Origin: DASQFQ01 sp038327685
Lineage (GTDB): Bacteria > Actinomycetota > Thermoleophilia > Solirubrobacterales > Solirubrobacteraceae
Direction: 5' to 3'
Assembly: GCA_038327685.1 (NCBI GenBank)
Contig: JBBQLH010000010.1
Location: 1 to 61,488 of the forward strand
DNA: 61,488 nt
The position numbers were made by a program, and so were the translations under genes. Below, piece after piece: positions 16,337 to 25,690 of the stretch. Under the pieces are notes generated by a model, which ran no database searches, was not told the origin of the DNA, and saw only the letters and a program-made list of their open reading frames with translations. Numbering within the stretch: the stretch's first letter is position 1; every line of letters starts with the position of its first letter.

Positions 16337-17251
16337 ATGACGTCCTTCGACACGGTTCGAATTGCCGCGATTCAGGCTACGCCGGTGATCCTGGACGTGG
16401 AGGGCACGATCGAGAAGGCCGAGGGCCTGCTGCATGGCGCCGCTGACGCCGGCGCGCGGCTCGCGGTCCTCCCCGAGTGCTTCGTCTCGCTGTATCCGTC
16501 GGGCTCGTGGGCGGGCTCGACCAACCCGTGGAACGGGGCGTTCGACGCGCTGTGGGAGCGCATGTGGGCGAGCAGCGTCGACGTCCCCGGCCCGATGCTC
16601 GACCGGCTCGCCGCCGTCTGCCGCGAACGCGACCTGTACCTGGCGATCGGGGTCAACGAACGCGACTCACAGCGCCCCGGGAGCCTCTGGAACACCCTTG
16701 CCTACTTTGGACCGGGAGGGTTCCTGGGCAAGCATCGAAAGCTCATGCCGACCGTCCACGAGCGCCTCTTCCATGCCGTCGGCGCCGGCGACGACCTCCA
16801 GGTCCACGACACGCCGGTCGCCCGGATGGGCGGCCTCATCTGCTGGGAGAACATGATGCCGCTCGCGCGCTACGCGGTCTACCGGGGCGGCCCGCAGATC
16901 TACGTCGCCCCGACGGCCGACGACTCCGAGTCGTGGCTGGGCTCGATGCGGCACATCGCCTACGAGGCGGGAGCCTTCGTCGTCTCCGTCCCGCAGTTCA
17001 TCCCGGCCGCGGCGTTCCCCGACGATTTCCCGATCGCCCTGCCCGAGGGCAAGGACGTCCTCGGCAACGGGGGCGTCGCGATCATCGAGCCCATCGACGG
17101 CGACGTCGTCGCCGGGCCGCTCTACGGCGAGGAGGGCATGGTGATCCACGACTGCGACCTCTCCACCGCGCTGAAGGCGAAGCGAACGTTCGACGTCACC
17201 GGCCACTACGGCCGCGAGGACGTCCTCGTGCCACTGCTGTCCGGCCGATAG
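16337..17251 (+). CDS. Nitrilase / cyanide hydratase-type C-N hydrolase
   Basis: This 304-aa nitrilase-superfamily enzyme has the full Glu-Lys-Cys triad: Glu in VLPECFV, Lys in GKHRKLMPT and Cys in GGLICWENMMPLARY. ICWENMMPL followed by RYAVYRGGPQIYVAPTAD is typical of branch-1 nitrilases, which convert nitriles to acids and ammonia. ATG 16337 has GGGAGAG at suitable distance; TTG 16334 is less likely. It stands alone between a pseudogene and a convergent SnoaL-like gene. Confidence 0.92.
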   Translation: MTSFDTVRIAAIQATPVILDVEGTIEKAEGLLHGAADAGARLAVLPECFVSLYPSGSWAGSTNPWNGAFDALWERMWASSVDVPGPMLDRLAAVCRERDLYLAIGVNERDSQRPGSLWNTLAYFGPGGFLGKHRKLMPTVHERLFHAVGAGDDLQVHDTPVARMGGLICWENMMPLARYAVYRGGPQIYVAPTADDSESWLGSMRHIAYEAGAFVVSVPQFIPAAAFPDDFPIALPEGKDVLGNGGVAIIEPIDGDVVAGPLYGEEGMVIHDCDLSTALKAKRTFDVTGHYGREDVLVPLLSGR

Positions 17252-17342
17252 CCGCCGCGGAGGACCGACGACTTCTTCGGCCAGGGGCGGTTTCTGATCC
17301 TCGAGCGACTACCCGGACGATTCAGTCAGCGGGATCGCCCCG

Positions 17343-17699
17343 CTACAACATCACGCGCATCCAACCGATCTGCGCGTCGCGTTCCCGGACGTAGGCCTGC
17401 TGCTCAAAGATATGGGGGCCGTCACCGTCACTGATGCGCACAAGCCAGCCGACGCGCACGGTCTCCTCGATCGAAACGGGCTCCGTCGCCTCGATCCCCT
17501 CCACGTCCTCGTCTGGATCGTCAAGCCACTCGCGGAGAACCGCCTCAACGCCCGCGGGGCCCTCAGCCTCCCAGACACGGTTCGGCGTCATCGCCCGAAA
17601 GTCGATGTCAGGCTGGAGCAGAGCGGCAACGCGCGCGAAGTCGCGCGCGACGATCGCATCCACCAACGCACCGGCGACTCCAGCCTCAGCGATACTCAC
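17343..17699 (-). CDS. SnoaL-like / NTF2-fold protein
   Basis: The 118-aa product starts at GTG 17699. It opens with a helical segment, VDAIVARDFARVAALLQPDIDFRAMTPN, followed by a predicted curved sheet (VEGIEATEPVSIEETVRVGWLV and FEQQAYVRERDAQIGWMRV). This is the pattern of NTF2-like SnoaL proteins, which may be small isomerases, hydrolases or ligand binders. Its role here is unknown. Confidence 0.75.
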   Translation of the reverse strand: MSIAEAGVAGALVDAIVARDFARVAALLQPDIDFRAMTPNRVWEAEGPAGVEAVLREWLDDPDEDVEGIEATEPVSIEETVRVGWLVRISDGDGPHIFEQQAYVRERDAQIGWMRVML

Positions 17700-17855
17700 G
17701 GGCGCGAGTCTTGCGCAGGGCGCCGGCGCACGCAACCAGATCGAACCGGGCCAAACCGCTGCTCCCGCCTCCCGTGCACGTTCACGCGCTGCGGCGCCCA
17801 GATGTCCGTCGAGCCCGATCCTGCCGGATTGGCCTTTATCTGCGGCTGGGTCGGT

Positions 17856-18510
17856 ATGGTGGACGCGTTCCTTGGCACGACGAGCGGAGTGCTCCGGCTC
17901 CACGATGGACGGCTGGAGCCGCTGGGGCTGGACGGCCACAGCGTCACGGCGCTGCACGCGTCGGATGAGACGCTGCTCGCTGGGATCTACGGCGACGTGC
18001 TGTTCCGCAGCGCCGACGGTGGGCGTGACTGGCATCGCATCGAGGCGGGGTTCACCGCGTCCACGTTCCGCTTCGTCAGTGCGGAGCTCGCGGGTACGAG
18101 CCGGCACGCGCCTATGCGAGCCGGTCGCCGGTGACGGGACGTCCACCACGTCACGGGCCGCAGCACGATCCGACCTCATCTACGTCTCGCTCGGCACCGC
18201 CTCACTGACCCGGCGTGAAGGGCAGCACGGCGGCGTCGCACGCTCGCGCGACGGCGGCCTCACCTGGGAGAAGGTCGAGACCGACTACACGCGGGCGACG
18301 ATCGTCCCGCCCGCACGACCGGATCTTGTCCTGGCCGGCCCCGCGCCACGGGTCGGCCGTGGCGGGCGCATCGTCGTGTCCGCCGATGGCGGCGACACGT
18401 GGGAGCCCGCGGCGTACGGCATCGCCGTGCCGATGCCCGACATGGTCGAGTTGTTCGTCGCCGCGCCCGACGGCACGGTATGGGCGATCGGGGCGAGGGT
18501 CTGCCCTGAG
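17856..18510 (+). pseudogene. Frameshifted, 3'-truncated BNR/WD40-like repeat protein
   Basis: ATG 17856 opens a beta-propeller protein (FLGTTSGVLRLHDG, GDVLFRSADGGRDWHRIEAG). That frame stops at 18134. A second frame gives GYEPARAYAS near 18090, and a third continues the repeats from about 18175 (VARSRDGGLTWEKVETD, VVSADGGDTWEPAAYG, VAAPDGTVWAI). At least two indels are needed to join them. The match ends near 18500, where the convergent acyl-CoA dehydrogenase stop lies, so the 3' end is lost. Such proteins have Asp-box (SxDGGxTW) repeats. Confidence 0.8.
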
Positions 18511-18515
18511 GCGTC

Positions 18516-19721
18516 CTACGCCTCCGCGCCGACCTCCACCCCCGGAGCGCCCGGCATGATCTCCGGCCACACCGGCTCGCGGTCCTGGAGCTGCTTGGCC
18601 ATCTGGCGCGCGATCACGAGCCGCTGGATCTCGTTCGCCCCCTCGTAGATCTGGAGCACCTTGGCGTCGCGCATCATGCGCTCGGCGGGGAACTCCTTGA
18701 GGTAGCCGTTGCCGCCGAGGACCTGCACGGCCTCGGTGGTGACCCGCATCGCGGTGTCGGAGGCGACGAGCTTCGCCATCGCGGAGAGCTTCGTCATGCG
18801 CGGGTCGCCCTCGGCGACGAACGTCGCCGCCTGGAAGGTCAGCGCGCGCGCCGCGGCGACGTCGGCCTCCATGCCGGCGAGCTTGAACTGGAGACCCTGG
18901 TGGGCGAGCAGCGGCTCGCCCATCGTCTCCCGCCGCGCGGCGTAGTCCATGGCGAGGTCGATCGCCCCCTGCCCCACGCCGACGGCCTGCGCTGCGACGG
19001 TCGGCCGCGACCGGTCGAAGGTCATCATCGCGATCTTGAAGCCGTCGCCCTCGCGGCCGAGCAGGTTCGCGTGCGGCACCTCGACGTCCGCGAACTTCGG
19101 GGCGCCGAGCTTCCAGCCGGGCATCCCCATCGTCCGCAGCGGCTCGGCGCTCAGGCCGGGTGAGGAGCCGTCGACCACGAACGCGCTGATGCCGCCCGCG
19201 CCGGCCTCGCCCGTGCGCGCGAAGACGACGTAGGTGTCGGCGTGGCCCGCGTTGCCGATGAAGCGCTTCTCACCGTTGAGCACCCAGGTGTCGCCGCGTC
19301 GCTCGGCGCGCATCTGCAGCGCCGCCGGGTCCGACCCGACCGCGGGCTCGGTGAGGGCGTAGGAGCCGTAGCGCTCGCCGCTGACGAGCGGCGGGAGGTA
19401 CTGGCGCTTCTGCTCCTCGGACCCGGCGAGCAGGATCGGCAGCGCCACGAGCTTCACGTAGGCCGCCATCAGCGACACCGTGCCCGAGATCTTCGCCAGC
19501 TCCTCGAGGTACGCGCACCAGGACACCTCCGAGGCGTCGCGCCCGCCGTACTCGGCCGGGAGCGCGAGCCCCATCAGCCCCTCGCGCCCCAGGGTCTCGT
19601 GGACGTCGTGCGGGTAGTCGCAGTTCTCGTCCATCTCGCGCACGCGCGGGCGGATCTGCTCGAGCACGACCGAGCGGATGTGCTCGCGCAGCTCGCGCTC
19701 CTCATCGGTCAGGCGCCACAT
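18516..19721 (-). CDS. Acyl-CoA dehydrogenase
   Basis: This 401-aa flavoenzyme is of standard family length. The FAD/substrate-binding segment is YALTEPAVGSDPAALQMRAE, followed by WVLNGEKRFIGNAGHAD. The catalytic-base region is QIYEGANEIQRLVIARQM. AGAGGAA precedes ATG 19721. It is the last gene of a leftward operon (acyl-CoA ligase, PHA synthase, hydrolase, this gene) and overlaps the hydrolase by 20 bases. Expected reaction: trans-2 desaturation of acyl-CoA, linking fatty acid activation to PHA precursors. Confidence 0.93.
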   Translation of the reverse strand: MWRLTDEERELREHIRSVVLEQIRPRVREMDENCDYPHDVHETLGREGLMGLALPAEYGGRDASEVSWCAYLEELAKISGTVSLMAAYVKLVALPILLAGSEEQKRQYLPPLVSGERYGSYALTEPAVGSDPAALQMRAERRGDTWVLNGEKRFIGNAGHADTYVVFARTGEAGAGGISAFVVDGSSPGLSAEPLRTMGMPGWKLGAPKFADVEVPHANLLGREGDGFKIAMMTFDRSRPTVAAQAVGVGQGAIDLAMDYAARRETMGEPLLAHQGLQFKLAGMEADVAAARALTFQAATFVAEGDPRMTKLSAMAKLVASDTAMRVTTEAVQVLGGNGYLKEFPAERMMRDAKVLQIYEGANEIQRLVIARQMAKQLQDREPVWPEIMPGAPGVEVGAEA

Positions 19722-20520
19722 GTGCTTCCTCTCTCGGGCGGGGGCGGGACAACCGGCGCTCGACCCATCCGAGCAGCAGCTCGAGCGATTCCTGCGGTGC
19801 TTCGAGGCCGAAGGCGTGCCCGGTCCCGGGGACGACGGCGAGCTCGGCGTCGGGGATCCGCGCCGCGAGCAGTCGCGACGCGGCGAGTGGGACGAGGCGG
19901 TCGCGCTCGCCGTGCATCACGAGCGTCGGCGTGTGCAGGCGCCCGAGCCGCGACAACGTCTCGAAGCGCGCGCTGGCCAGCGTCTGGGCGGCGATCGCCC
20001 TGGCGGAGCTGCGGTGGAGCTTGAAGGAGCGCACCAGCTCGCGCACGCGCTCGGGCTGTTCGCGGCGGAACTCGGACGAGAACAGCAGCGGCGCGCGGAT
20101 GCCGCGCTCCGCCACGCTCCCCCGCGCGATCGAGATCACCTCGCGCGGCCCGAGCCGGGGCGCGAAGGGACCGCCCGGGGTCGTCCCGCCGAGGACCAGC
20201 CCCCGCACCCGTGCGGGGTGGCGCAGCGCCAGCTCCTGGGCCACCATCCCGCCCATCGAGAGACCGTTGACGATCGCGCCCGGGACGCGCAGCTCGGTCA
20301 GCAGCCGCGCCGCGCTGTCGGCGAGCCCGGCCATCGTCGCCGGCGGCGAGCCGCCCGAGCGCGCCGACCCGCGGTGGTCGTAGACATTGCACTCGAAATG
20401 CTCGGCATAGAGGTCGAGCACGGGCTCGAACACCGCGGCGCTGATCGTCCAGCCCGTGATCAGCAGCAGCGGGTCGCCCGCCCCGTGGCGCTCGTAGTAG
20501 AGGCCGTCGGCGTACGGCAC
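19702..20520 (-). CDS. Alpha/beta-hydrolase in the PHA operon
   Basis: This 272-aa enzyme has nucleophile elbow GLSMGG, acid in HGERDRLVP and His in GTGHAFGLE, a complete triad. Oxyanion residues lie in LLITGWTISA. GTG 20520 starts just after the PHA synthase stop (20523-20525), so expression is coupled. The family includes enol-lactonases, thioesterases and PHA depolymerases. In this operon an acyl-CoA thioesterase or oligomer hydrolase is plausible, but the sequence does not settle it. Confidence 0.85.
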   Translation of the reverse strand: MPYADGLYYERHGAGDPLLLITGWTISAAVFEPVLDLYAEHFECNVYDHRGSARSGGSPPATMAGLADSAARLLTELRVPGAIVNGLSMGGMVAQELALRHPARVRGLVLGGTTPGGPFAPRLGPREVISIARGSVAERGIRAPLLFSSEFRREQPERVRELVRSFKLHRSSARAIAAQTLASARFETLSRLGRLHTPTLVMHGERDRLVPLAASRLLAARIPDAELAVVPGTGHAFGLEAPQESLELLLGWVERRLSRPRPREEAHVAPDR

Positions 20521-20522
20521 GC

Positions 20523-22187
20523 TCAGCCCAGGACGTAGACGCCCGGAGCGGGATCGAGCGGCTTGTAGCCCTTGCCGCCGAGCCGCTTGCGGGCCGGCTT
20601 CTCGGCGCCGGAGCGCTCGCCCAGCCAGGCGACGTAGTCGTCCCACCATGTGCCCTTGTGCGTGGTGGCGTCGCGCAGCCACGCCTCCGGCTCCGGCGGG
20701 TTGGCGCCGTTGACCTGATAGCTGGCCTTCTCGTTCCCCGGCGGGTTCACGAGCGCGGCGATGTGCCCGCTGGTCGAGAGCACGAAGCGCGGGTCGGAGC
20801 CGAGCAACTGGGTCGAGCGGTAGTTGCTCTGCCACGGCGTGATGTGGTCCGAGATCCCGGCCAGCTGGTAGGAGTCGACCGTGATCTGCGAGAGGTCGAT
20901 CGGCGTGCCGAGCACCACGCGCTCGCCCGGGCGCACGAGGTCGTTGGCGAGCGACAGCTCCATGAAGTCGCGGTGCAGGCCGGCCGGCAGGTTCGTCGAG
21001 TCGGAGTTCCAGTAGAGGACGTCGAAGGCCGGCGGGTCCTTGCCGAGCAGGTAGTTGTTGACCCAGTAGTTCCAGACGAGGTCGTTCGGGCGCAGCCAGG
21101 CGAACACGCCCGCCAGCGCGCGGCCGTCGAGGTAGCCCTTGCGCTGGGACTCCGCCAGCGCCGCGGCGGCCGTCGGGCGGTCAACGAGCGCGTCCACCGT
21201 CCCGGCGTTCGCGTTGTCGAGCACGCAGACGCCCAGCGTGAGGCCGGCGATCCGGTCCAGGTCACCCTTGGCGGCGAGGTGGCCGACGGCGCAGCTGGCG
21301 GTGATCCCGCCGGCGCACAGCCCCATCACGTGCGAGCGCTCCGAGCCGCTGATCGTCTCGACCGCGTCGAGCGCCTCGAGCACGGCGGTGACGTAGTCGT
21401 CCAGCCCCCAGTCGGCGTGGCGCTTGTCCGGATTGCGCCAGGAGATCGTGAAGCACTGCTGGCCCGAGCCGACGAAGTGCTCGAGCATGCTGCGGCCGGG
21501 CGCGACGTCGGCGATATAGAACTTGTTGATCATCGGCGGGACGAGCAGCAGCGGGATCTCGCGCACCTTCGGCGTGCTCGGCTCGTACTGGATCAGCTCG
21601 AACAGCTCGGTCCGCAGCACGACGGCGCCGGGCGTCAGCGCGAGGTCCTCGCCGACCGTGAAGGCCGACTCGTCGACCATCGCCGGGATGTGCGGCGGGC
21701 GACGGAGGTCGTGCACGAGGTTGGCGGTGCCCTGCACGAGGTTGCGCCCGCCGGTGTCGATCGTCGCCTTGAGCGCCGCGGGGTTGAGCGGCGCGAAGTT
21801 CGTCGGCGCGAGCGCGTCGAGGACGTTCTCCGCGCTGAAGCGCACGCGCCGCTCGGAACGCTCGTCGAGCCCGGCGTCGCAGATCAGCTCGTCGACCGTC
21901 CTGCCCGCCGCCACGTAGGCCTGCGCGAGCCGGCGGAACGCGGGGTTGCCACGCCAGGCGTCGTCCTTGAAGCGGCGGTCCTTCTTCGACGGGGCGACGT
22001 CGGACTGCCCGACGGCGATCTTCGCGAGCTCGCCCCAGTAGCCCGCGCCGCGGCGCGCGACCTTCCACGGCCGTGTCGCCAGGCGGGCGGCGAGCTTCGC
22101 CCCCGCGACGCCCGGGAACCAGCGGCGGGTCGCCCCGCCGCCGGCGTCCGAGAGCAGGGTGTCGAGGCTCGCGGCGCGCTCCGCCAT
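20523..22187 (-). CDS. phaC: Poly(3-hydroxyalkanoate) synthase
   Basis: This 554-aa polymerase joins 3-hydroxyacyl-CoA units into storage polyester at the granule surface. The lipase-like box GLCAGG carries the catalytic Cys. Asp lies after the conserved WNSDSTNLP segment region, and His in STSGHIAALVNPPGN. The N-terminal domain has FKDDAWRGNPAFRRLAQAY, and VPPMINKFYIADVAPGRSM is diagnostic for class I/II synthases. No PhaR or PhaE subunit gene is adjacent, which also fits class I/II. It follows the acyl-CoA ligase with a one-base TGATG overlap, suggesting precursor supply from fatty acids. Confidence 0.95.
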   Translation of the reverse strand: MAERAASLDTLLSDAGGGATRRWFPGVAGAKLAARLATRPWKVARRGAGYWGELAKIAVGQSDVAPSKKDRRFKDDAWRGNPAFRRLAQAYVAAGRTVDELICDAGLDERSERRVRFSAENVLDALAPTNFAPLNPAALKATIDTGGRNLVQGTANLVHDLRRPPHIPAMVDESAFTVGEDLALTPGAVVLRTELFELIQYEPSTPKVREIPLLLVPPMINKFYIADVAPGRSMLEHFVGSGQQCFTISWRNPDKRHADWGLDDYVTAVLEALDAVETISGSERSHVMGLCAGGITASCAVGHLAAKGDLDRIAGLTLGVCVLDNANAGTVDALVDRPTAAAALAESQRKGYLDGRALAGVFAWLRPNDLVWNYWVNNYLLGKDPPAFDVLYWNSDSTNLPAGLHRDFMELSLANDLVRPGERVVLGTPIDLSQITVDSYQLAGISDHITPWQSNYRSTQLLGSDPRFVLSTSGHIAALVNPPGNEKASYQVNGANPPEPEAWLRDATTHKGTWWDDYVAWLGERSGAEKPARKRLGGKGYKPLDPAPGVYVLG

Positions 22188-23692
22188 CAGCCCGTCTTGG
22201 CCTCCTCGGGCACCTCGATCTCGCGCTTGAGGATCTTGCCCGTCGGGCCCTTGGGCAGCTCGTCGACGAACCAGATCTTGCGCGGGTACTTGTAGCCCGC
22301 GACCTGCTCCTTGACGTAGGCCTTGAGGTCGTCGGCGCTGACGTCCTCGCCGTCCTTGAGGACCACCGCGGCGCCGACCTCCTCGCCCATCGACTCGTCG
22401 GGCACCCCCACGACGGCGGCCTCGAGCACGCTCTCGTGCTCGTAGAGGACCTCCTCGATCTCGCGCGGGTAGACGTTGTAGCCGCCGCGGATGATCAGCT
22501 CCTTCTTGCGGTCGACGATGAAGAAGTAGCCGTCCTCGTCCACCTTCGCCATGTCGCCGGTCACGAACCAGCCGTCCTGGATGGCCTCCTCGGTCGCCTC
22601 AGGGCGGTTCCAGTAGCCCTTCATCACGTTGTGGCCCTTGATCGCGATCTCGCCGACCTCGCCCTGCTCGACGTCGTTGCGGTCGTCGTCGACGACCTTC
22701 ATCTCGACGCCCTCGATCGGGGTGCCGATGGAGCCGACCTTACGCTCCTTGTCGGGGTGGTTGAACGAGGCGACCGGCGAGGTCTCCGACAGGCCGTAGC
22801 CCTCGAGCACCATGCAGTCGAACGCCTTCTCGAACCCGCGCAGCAGCTCGCCGGGCATCGCCGAGCCGCCGGACGTGCACGTCTTGAGCGACGAGGTGTC
22901 GCGCTCCTCGCGCGACTTGTCGTGGAGCATCGCGTTGTACATCGTCGGGACGCCGGAGAACATCGTCACCTTGTCGCGCTCGATGATCTCGAGCGCCTTG
23001 GCGGGGTCGAAGCGCGGGATGAACGTCAGCGTCGCGCCGCCGACCGCGCAGGCGTTCATGCAGCATGTCTGGCCGAAGGCGTGGAACAGCGGCAGCGCCC
23101 CGAGCACGATGTCGTCGTCGCTGGTGCTGAACAGATCCCGTGACGCCTTCGCGTTGGCGAGCATGTTGTCGTGCGTCAGCTCGGCGCCCTTGGGCTGGCC
23201 GGTCGTGCCCGAGGTGTAGAGGAACACCGCCGTGTCCGATCCGTCGCGCCCGGCCAGGTCGCGGTCGGGCTCGGCGTCGCCGAGCAGCTTCTCAAACTCG
23301 CCGGGCTTGACGAGGATGGTCTCGGCGCCCGCCTCGTCGGCGCCCTTCTCGGCCGCCTCCGCGAAGTCGTGCCACGCGAAGACCCACTTGGCCTCGGAGT
23401 CCTCGAGGTAGAACTTCACCTCGCGGCCCTTCAGGAGCACGTTCATCGGTACGACCGCGCCCCCCGCGCGCAGCACGCCGTAATAGGCGATCGGGAAGTA
23501 CGGGACGTTCGGGAGCATGATCCCGACGCGGTCGCCCGCCTCGAGCCCCTTCTCCTTCAGCAGGCCCGCCACCCGCGCGCTGCCCTCGTCCACGGCCTGC
23601 CAGTTGACTTCGGTGTCGTCGAGCTTGTAGGCGATGGCGTCCGGGATCCGTTCCGCGGTGTCGGTGACGATGCTCGCCAGGTTGGTGCCCAT
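22187..23692 (-). CDS. Long-chain acyl-CoA ligase (AMP-forming)
   Basis: This 501-aa ANL-family enzyme activates a carboxylic acid to acyl-AMP and then acyl-CoA. The P-loop motif is YTSGTTGQPKGAELTHDNM. Further motifs are YGLSETSPV (A5), GYWNRPEATEEA, WFVTGDMAKVDEDGYF (A7) and the hinge DRKKELIIRGGYNVYP, with catalytic Lys in PTGKILKREI. A strong GGAGGAGG precedes ATG 23692. It is the first gene of the PHA operon and is divergent from the two-component system. Confidence 0.94.
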   Translation of the reverse strand: MGTNLASIVTDTAERIPDAIAYKLDDTEVNWQAVDEGSARVAGLLKEKGLEAGDRVGIMLPNVPYFPIAYYGVLRAGGAVVPMNVLLKGREVKFYLEDSEAKWVFAWHDFAEAAEKGADEAGAETILVKPGEFEKLLGDAEPDRDLAGRDGSDTAVFLYTSGTTGQPKGAELTHDNMLANAKASRDLFSTSDDDIVLGALPLFHAFGQTCCMNACAVGGATLTFIPRFDPAKALEIIERDKVTMFSGVPTMYNAMLHDKSREERDTSSLKTCTSGGSAMPGELLRGFEKAFDCMVLEGYGLSETSPVASFNHPDKERKVGSIGTPIEGVEMKVVDDDRNDVEQGEVGEIAIKGHNVMKGYWNRPEATEEAIQDGWFVTGDMAKVDEDGYFFIVDRKKELIIRGGYNVYPREIEEVLYEHESVLEAAVVGVPDESMGEEVGAAVVLKDGEDVSADDLKAYVKEQVAGYKYPRKIWFVDELPKGPTGKILKREIEVPEEAKTG

Positions 23693-23841
23693 CTGAAGGT
23701 CTCCTCCTCCGTTGCTCCGCTTTGACCTACCCAGCTTGCCGTGCCCCGCAACACCGCGTCAAGCGGGGCGGCGGAACGCCTCAGCCCGGGGTTCGGGTGG
23801 CAGGATGGCGGATGCTCGGGGTCGGTTCTAGAGTCGGCTCG

Positions 23842-25050
23842 ATGGCGGCCACCTGGCGCGGGAACACCTATCTGCTGGTCTCCTTCCCGGTCGGCATCGC
23901 GTCGTTCGTGTTCCTGGTGACCGGGATCAGCGTCGGCGCCGGCCTCGCCATCGTGTGGGTCGGCCTGCCGATCCTCGCCGCGACGCTGGTGGGGTCGCGC
24001 TGGATGGCGCGCTTCGAGCGCCGGCGCGCGGCGATCACGCTCGGCGAGCCGATCCCCTCCACCTACCTGACGCCGCACCGCCGCGGGTTGCTCGGGTGGC
24101 TGCATACCGCCATCCGCGACTCGGCCACCTGGAAGGACCTCCTGTGGCTGCTGATCCTGCTGCCGGCGCTCGGCCTCGCGGGGTTCACGCTCTCGGTCTG
24201 CCTGTGGGGGAGCTCGCTGGGGCTGGTCCTCCTGCCGGCGTGGTACTGGGCCGTCGGCGACACCGGCGTCGACCTCGGCGCGGTCAACGTCAACACCCTC
24301 GACGAGGCGTGGATCGGCATCCCGGTCGGCCTCGTGCTCCTCACCTTCACCGTGCCGCTCACGCGGCTCGCCGGGATCGGGCTGGCCCGGCTCGGGCGCG
24401 GGCTGCTGGCCCCCAGCGAGCGGCGGCGCGTCGTCGAGCTCGAGCGCACGCGCGCCGGCGCCGTCAACTCCCAGGCGGCGGAGCTCCAACGGATCGAGCG
24501 GGACCTCCACGACGGCGCGCAGGCACGGCTCGTGGCGCTGGCCATGGATCTCGGCATGGCCCAGGAGAAGCTCGACAGCGACCCCGCGGGCGCGCGGGCG
24601 CTCGTCGCCGAGGCGCACAGCGAGGCGAAGCGAGCGCTGGTCGAGCTGCGCGACCTCTCGCGCGGCATCTACCCGGCGATCCTCACGGACCGCGGGATCG
24701 GGCCCGCGTTGTCCTCGATCGCGGCCGGCAACCCGGTCGAGGTGAAGCTCGATGTCGAGCTCGACGGCCGCCTGCCCGCGGCGGTGGAGGCCGCCGCCTA
24801 CTTCGTCGCGGTCGAGGCGCTGACTAATGTCGCGAAGCACTCGGGGGCGGAGCACTGCCGCGTGCACGTCGCGCATCGCGGCGACCGGTTGCGGCTCGAC
24901 ATCACCGACGACGGCGCCGGCGGCGCGGATCCGGCCGGCGCCGGACTGACCGGCCTGCGCCAGCGCGTCGAGGCGCTCGACGGCACGCTCGTGATCGAGC
25001 CCGCCCACCCCGGCACGACGATTCGCGCGGAGCTGCCATGCGTGTCGTGA
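23842..25050 (+). CDS. Sensor histidine kinase, HisKA_3 type with Putative_sensor domain
   Basis: The 402-aa kinase starts at ATG 23842 (MAATWRGNTYLLVSFPVG); earlier starts would add a low-complexity leader. Residues 10-195 form a four-helix membrane sensor region (FVFLVTGISVGAGLAIVW and LLWLLILLPALGLAGFTL). The dimerisation helix holds the phospho-His in RIERDLHDGAQARLVAL. The ATPase has an N-box, VEALTNVAKHS, and a G-box, DDGAGGADPAGAGLTGL. This arrangement is typical of actinobacterial envelope-stress kinases. It overlaps the regulator gene by 13 bases. Confidence 0.92.
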   Translation: MAATWRGNTYLLVSFPVGIASFVFLVTGISVGAGLAIVWVGLPILAATLVGSRWMARFERRRAAITLGEPIPSTYLTPHRRGLLGWLHTAIRDSATWKDLLWLLILLPALGLAGFTLSVCLWGSSLGLVLLPAWYWAVGDTGVDLGAVNVNTLDEAWIGIPVGLVLLTFTVPLTRLAGIGLARLGRGLLAPSERRRVVELERTRAGAVNSQAAELQRIERDLHDGAQARLVALAMDLGMAQEKLDSDPAGARALVAEAHSEAKRALVELRDLSRGIYPAILTDRGIGPALSSIAAGNPVEVKLDVELDGRLPAAVEAAAYFVAVEALTNVAKHSGAEHCRVHVAHRGDRLRLDITDDGAGGADPAGAGLTGLRQRVEALDGTLVIEPAHPGTTIRAELPCVS

Positions 25051-25682
25051 TCGCGGAGGACCTGACGCTGCTGCGCGAGGGCCTCTCGCGGCTGCTCGAC
25101 GACCGCGGCTGGGAGATCGTGGCCGCCGTCGACGACGGGCCGAAGCTCGTCGAGGCGATCGCCGAGCACCGGCCCGACATCGCGATCGTCGACGTGCGCC
25201 TGCCGCCGTCGTTCACGGACGAGGGCATCCGCGCGGCGATCGAGGCGCGCCGGCGCGTACCGGGCACGCCGATCCTGATCCTCTCCCAGTACGTCGAGGA
25301 GAGCTACGCGGCCGACCTGCTCGCGGGACAGGGCGGCGGCGTGGGTTATCTGCTCAAGGACCGCGTCGCCGACGTGCGCACCTTCGTCGAGTCGCTCGAG
25401 CGCGTGGCCGGCGGCGGGACCGCGATGGACCCCGAGGTGGTGGCGCAGCTGCTCGGCCGCCGCGACAACCGCGGGCCGCTCTCCGAGCTGACCGCCCGCG
25501 AGCGCGAGGTGCTCGCCCTGATGGCCGAGGGGCGCTCGAACACCGGCATCGGCGCCGAGCTCGGCATCTCCTCGAGCGCGATCGAGAAGCACGTCAAGCA
25601 GGTGTTCTCGAAGCTCGACCTCCCCCCGTCGGGCGGGGATCACCGACGGGTCCTCGCCATGCTCGCCTACCTCGGGAGCTAG
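25038..25682 (+). CDS. LuxR/NarL-family response regulator
   Basis: This 214-aa regulator has a receiver with acidic pocket EDL at the N-terminus, phospho-Asp in IVDVRLPP and Lys in YLLKDRV. A LuxR-type HTH follows (LTAREREVLALMAEGRS, then SSSAIEKHVKQVFSKL). Its start lies inside the kinase gene, so the pair is co-translated. The targets are unknown; the divergent PHA operon is a positional candidate only. Confidence 0.94.
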   Translation: MRVVIAEDLTLLREGLSRLLDDRGWEIVAAVDDGPKLVEAIAEHRPDIAIVDVRLPPSFTDEGIRAAIEARRRVPGTPILILSQYVEESYAADLLAGQGGGVGYLLKDRVADVRTFVESLERVAGGGTAMDPEVVAQLLGRRDNRGPLSELTAREREVLALMAEGRSNTGIGAELGISSSAIEKHVKQVFSKLDLPPSGGDHRRVLAMLAYLGS

Positions 25683-25690
25683 AAGGCCCT

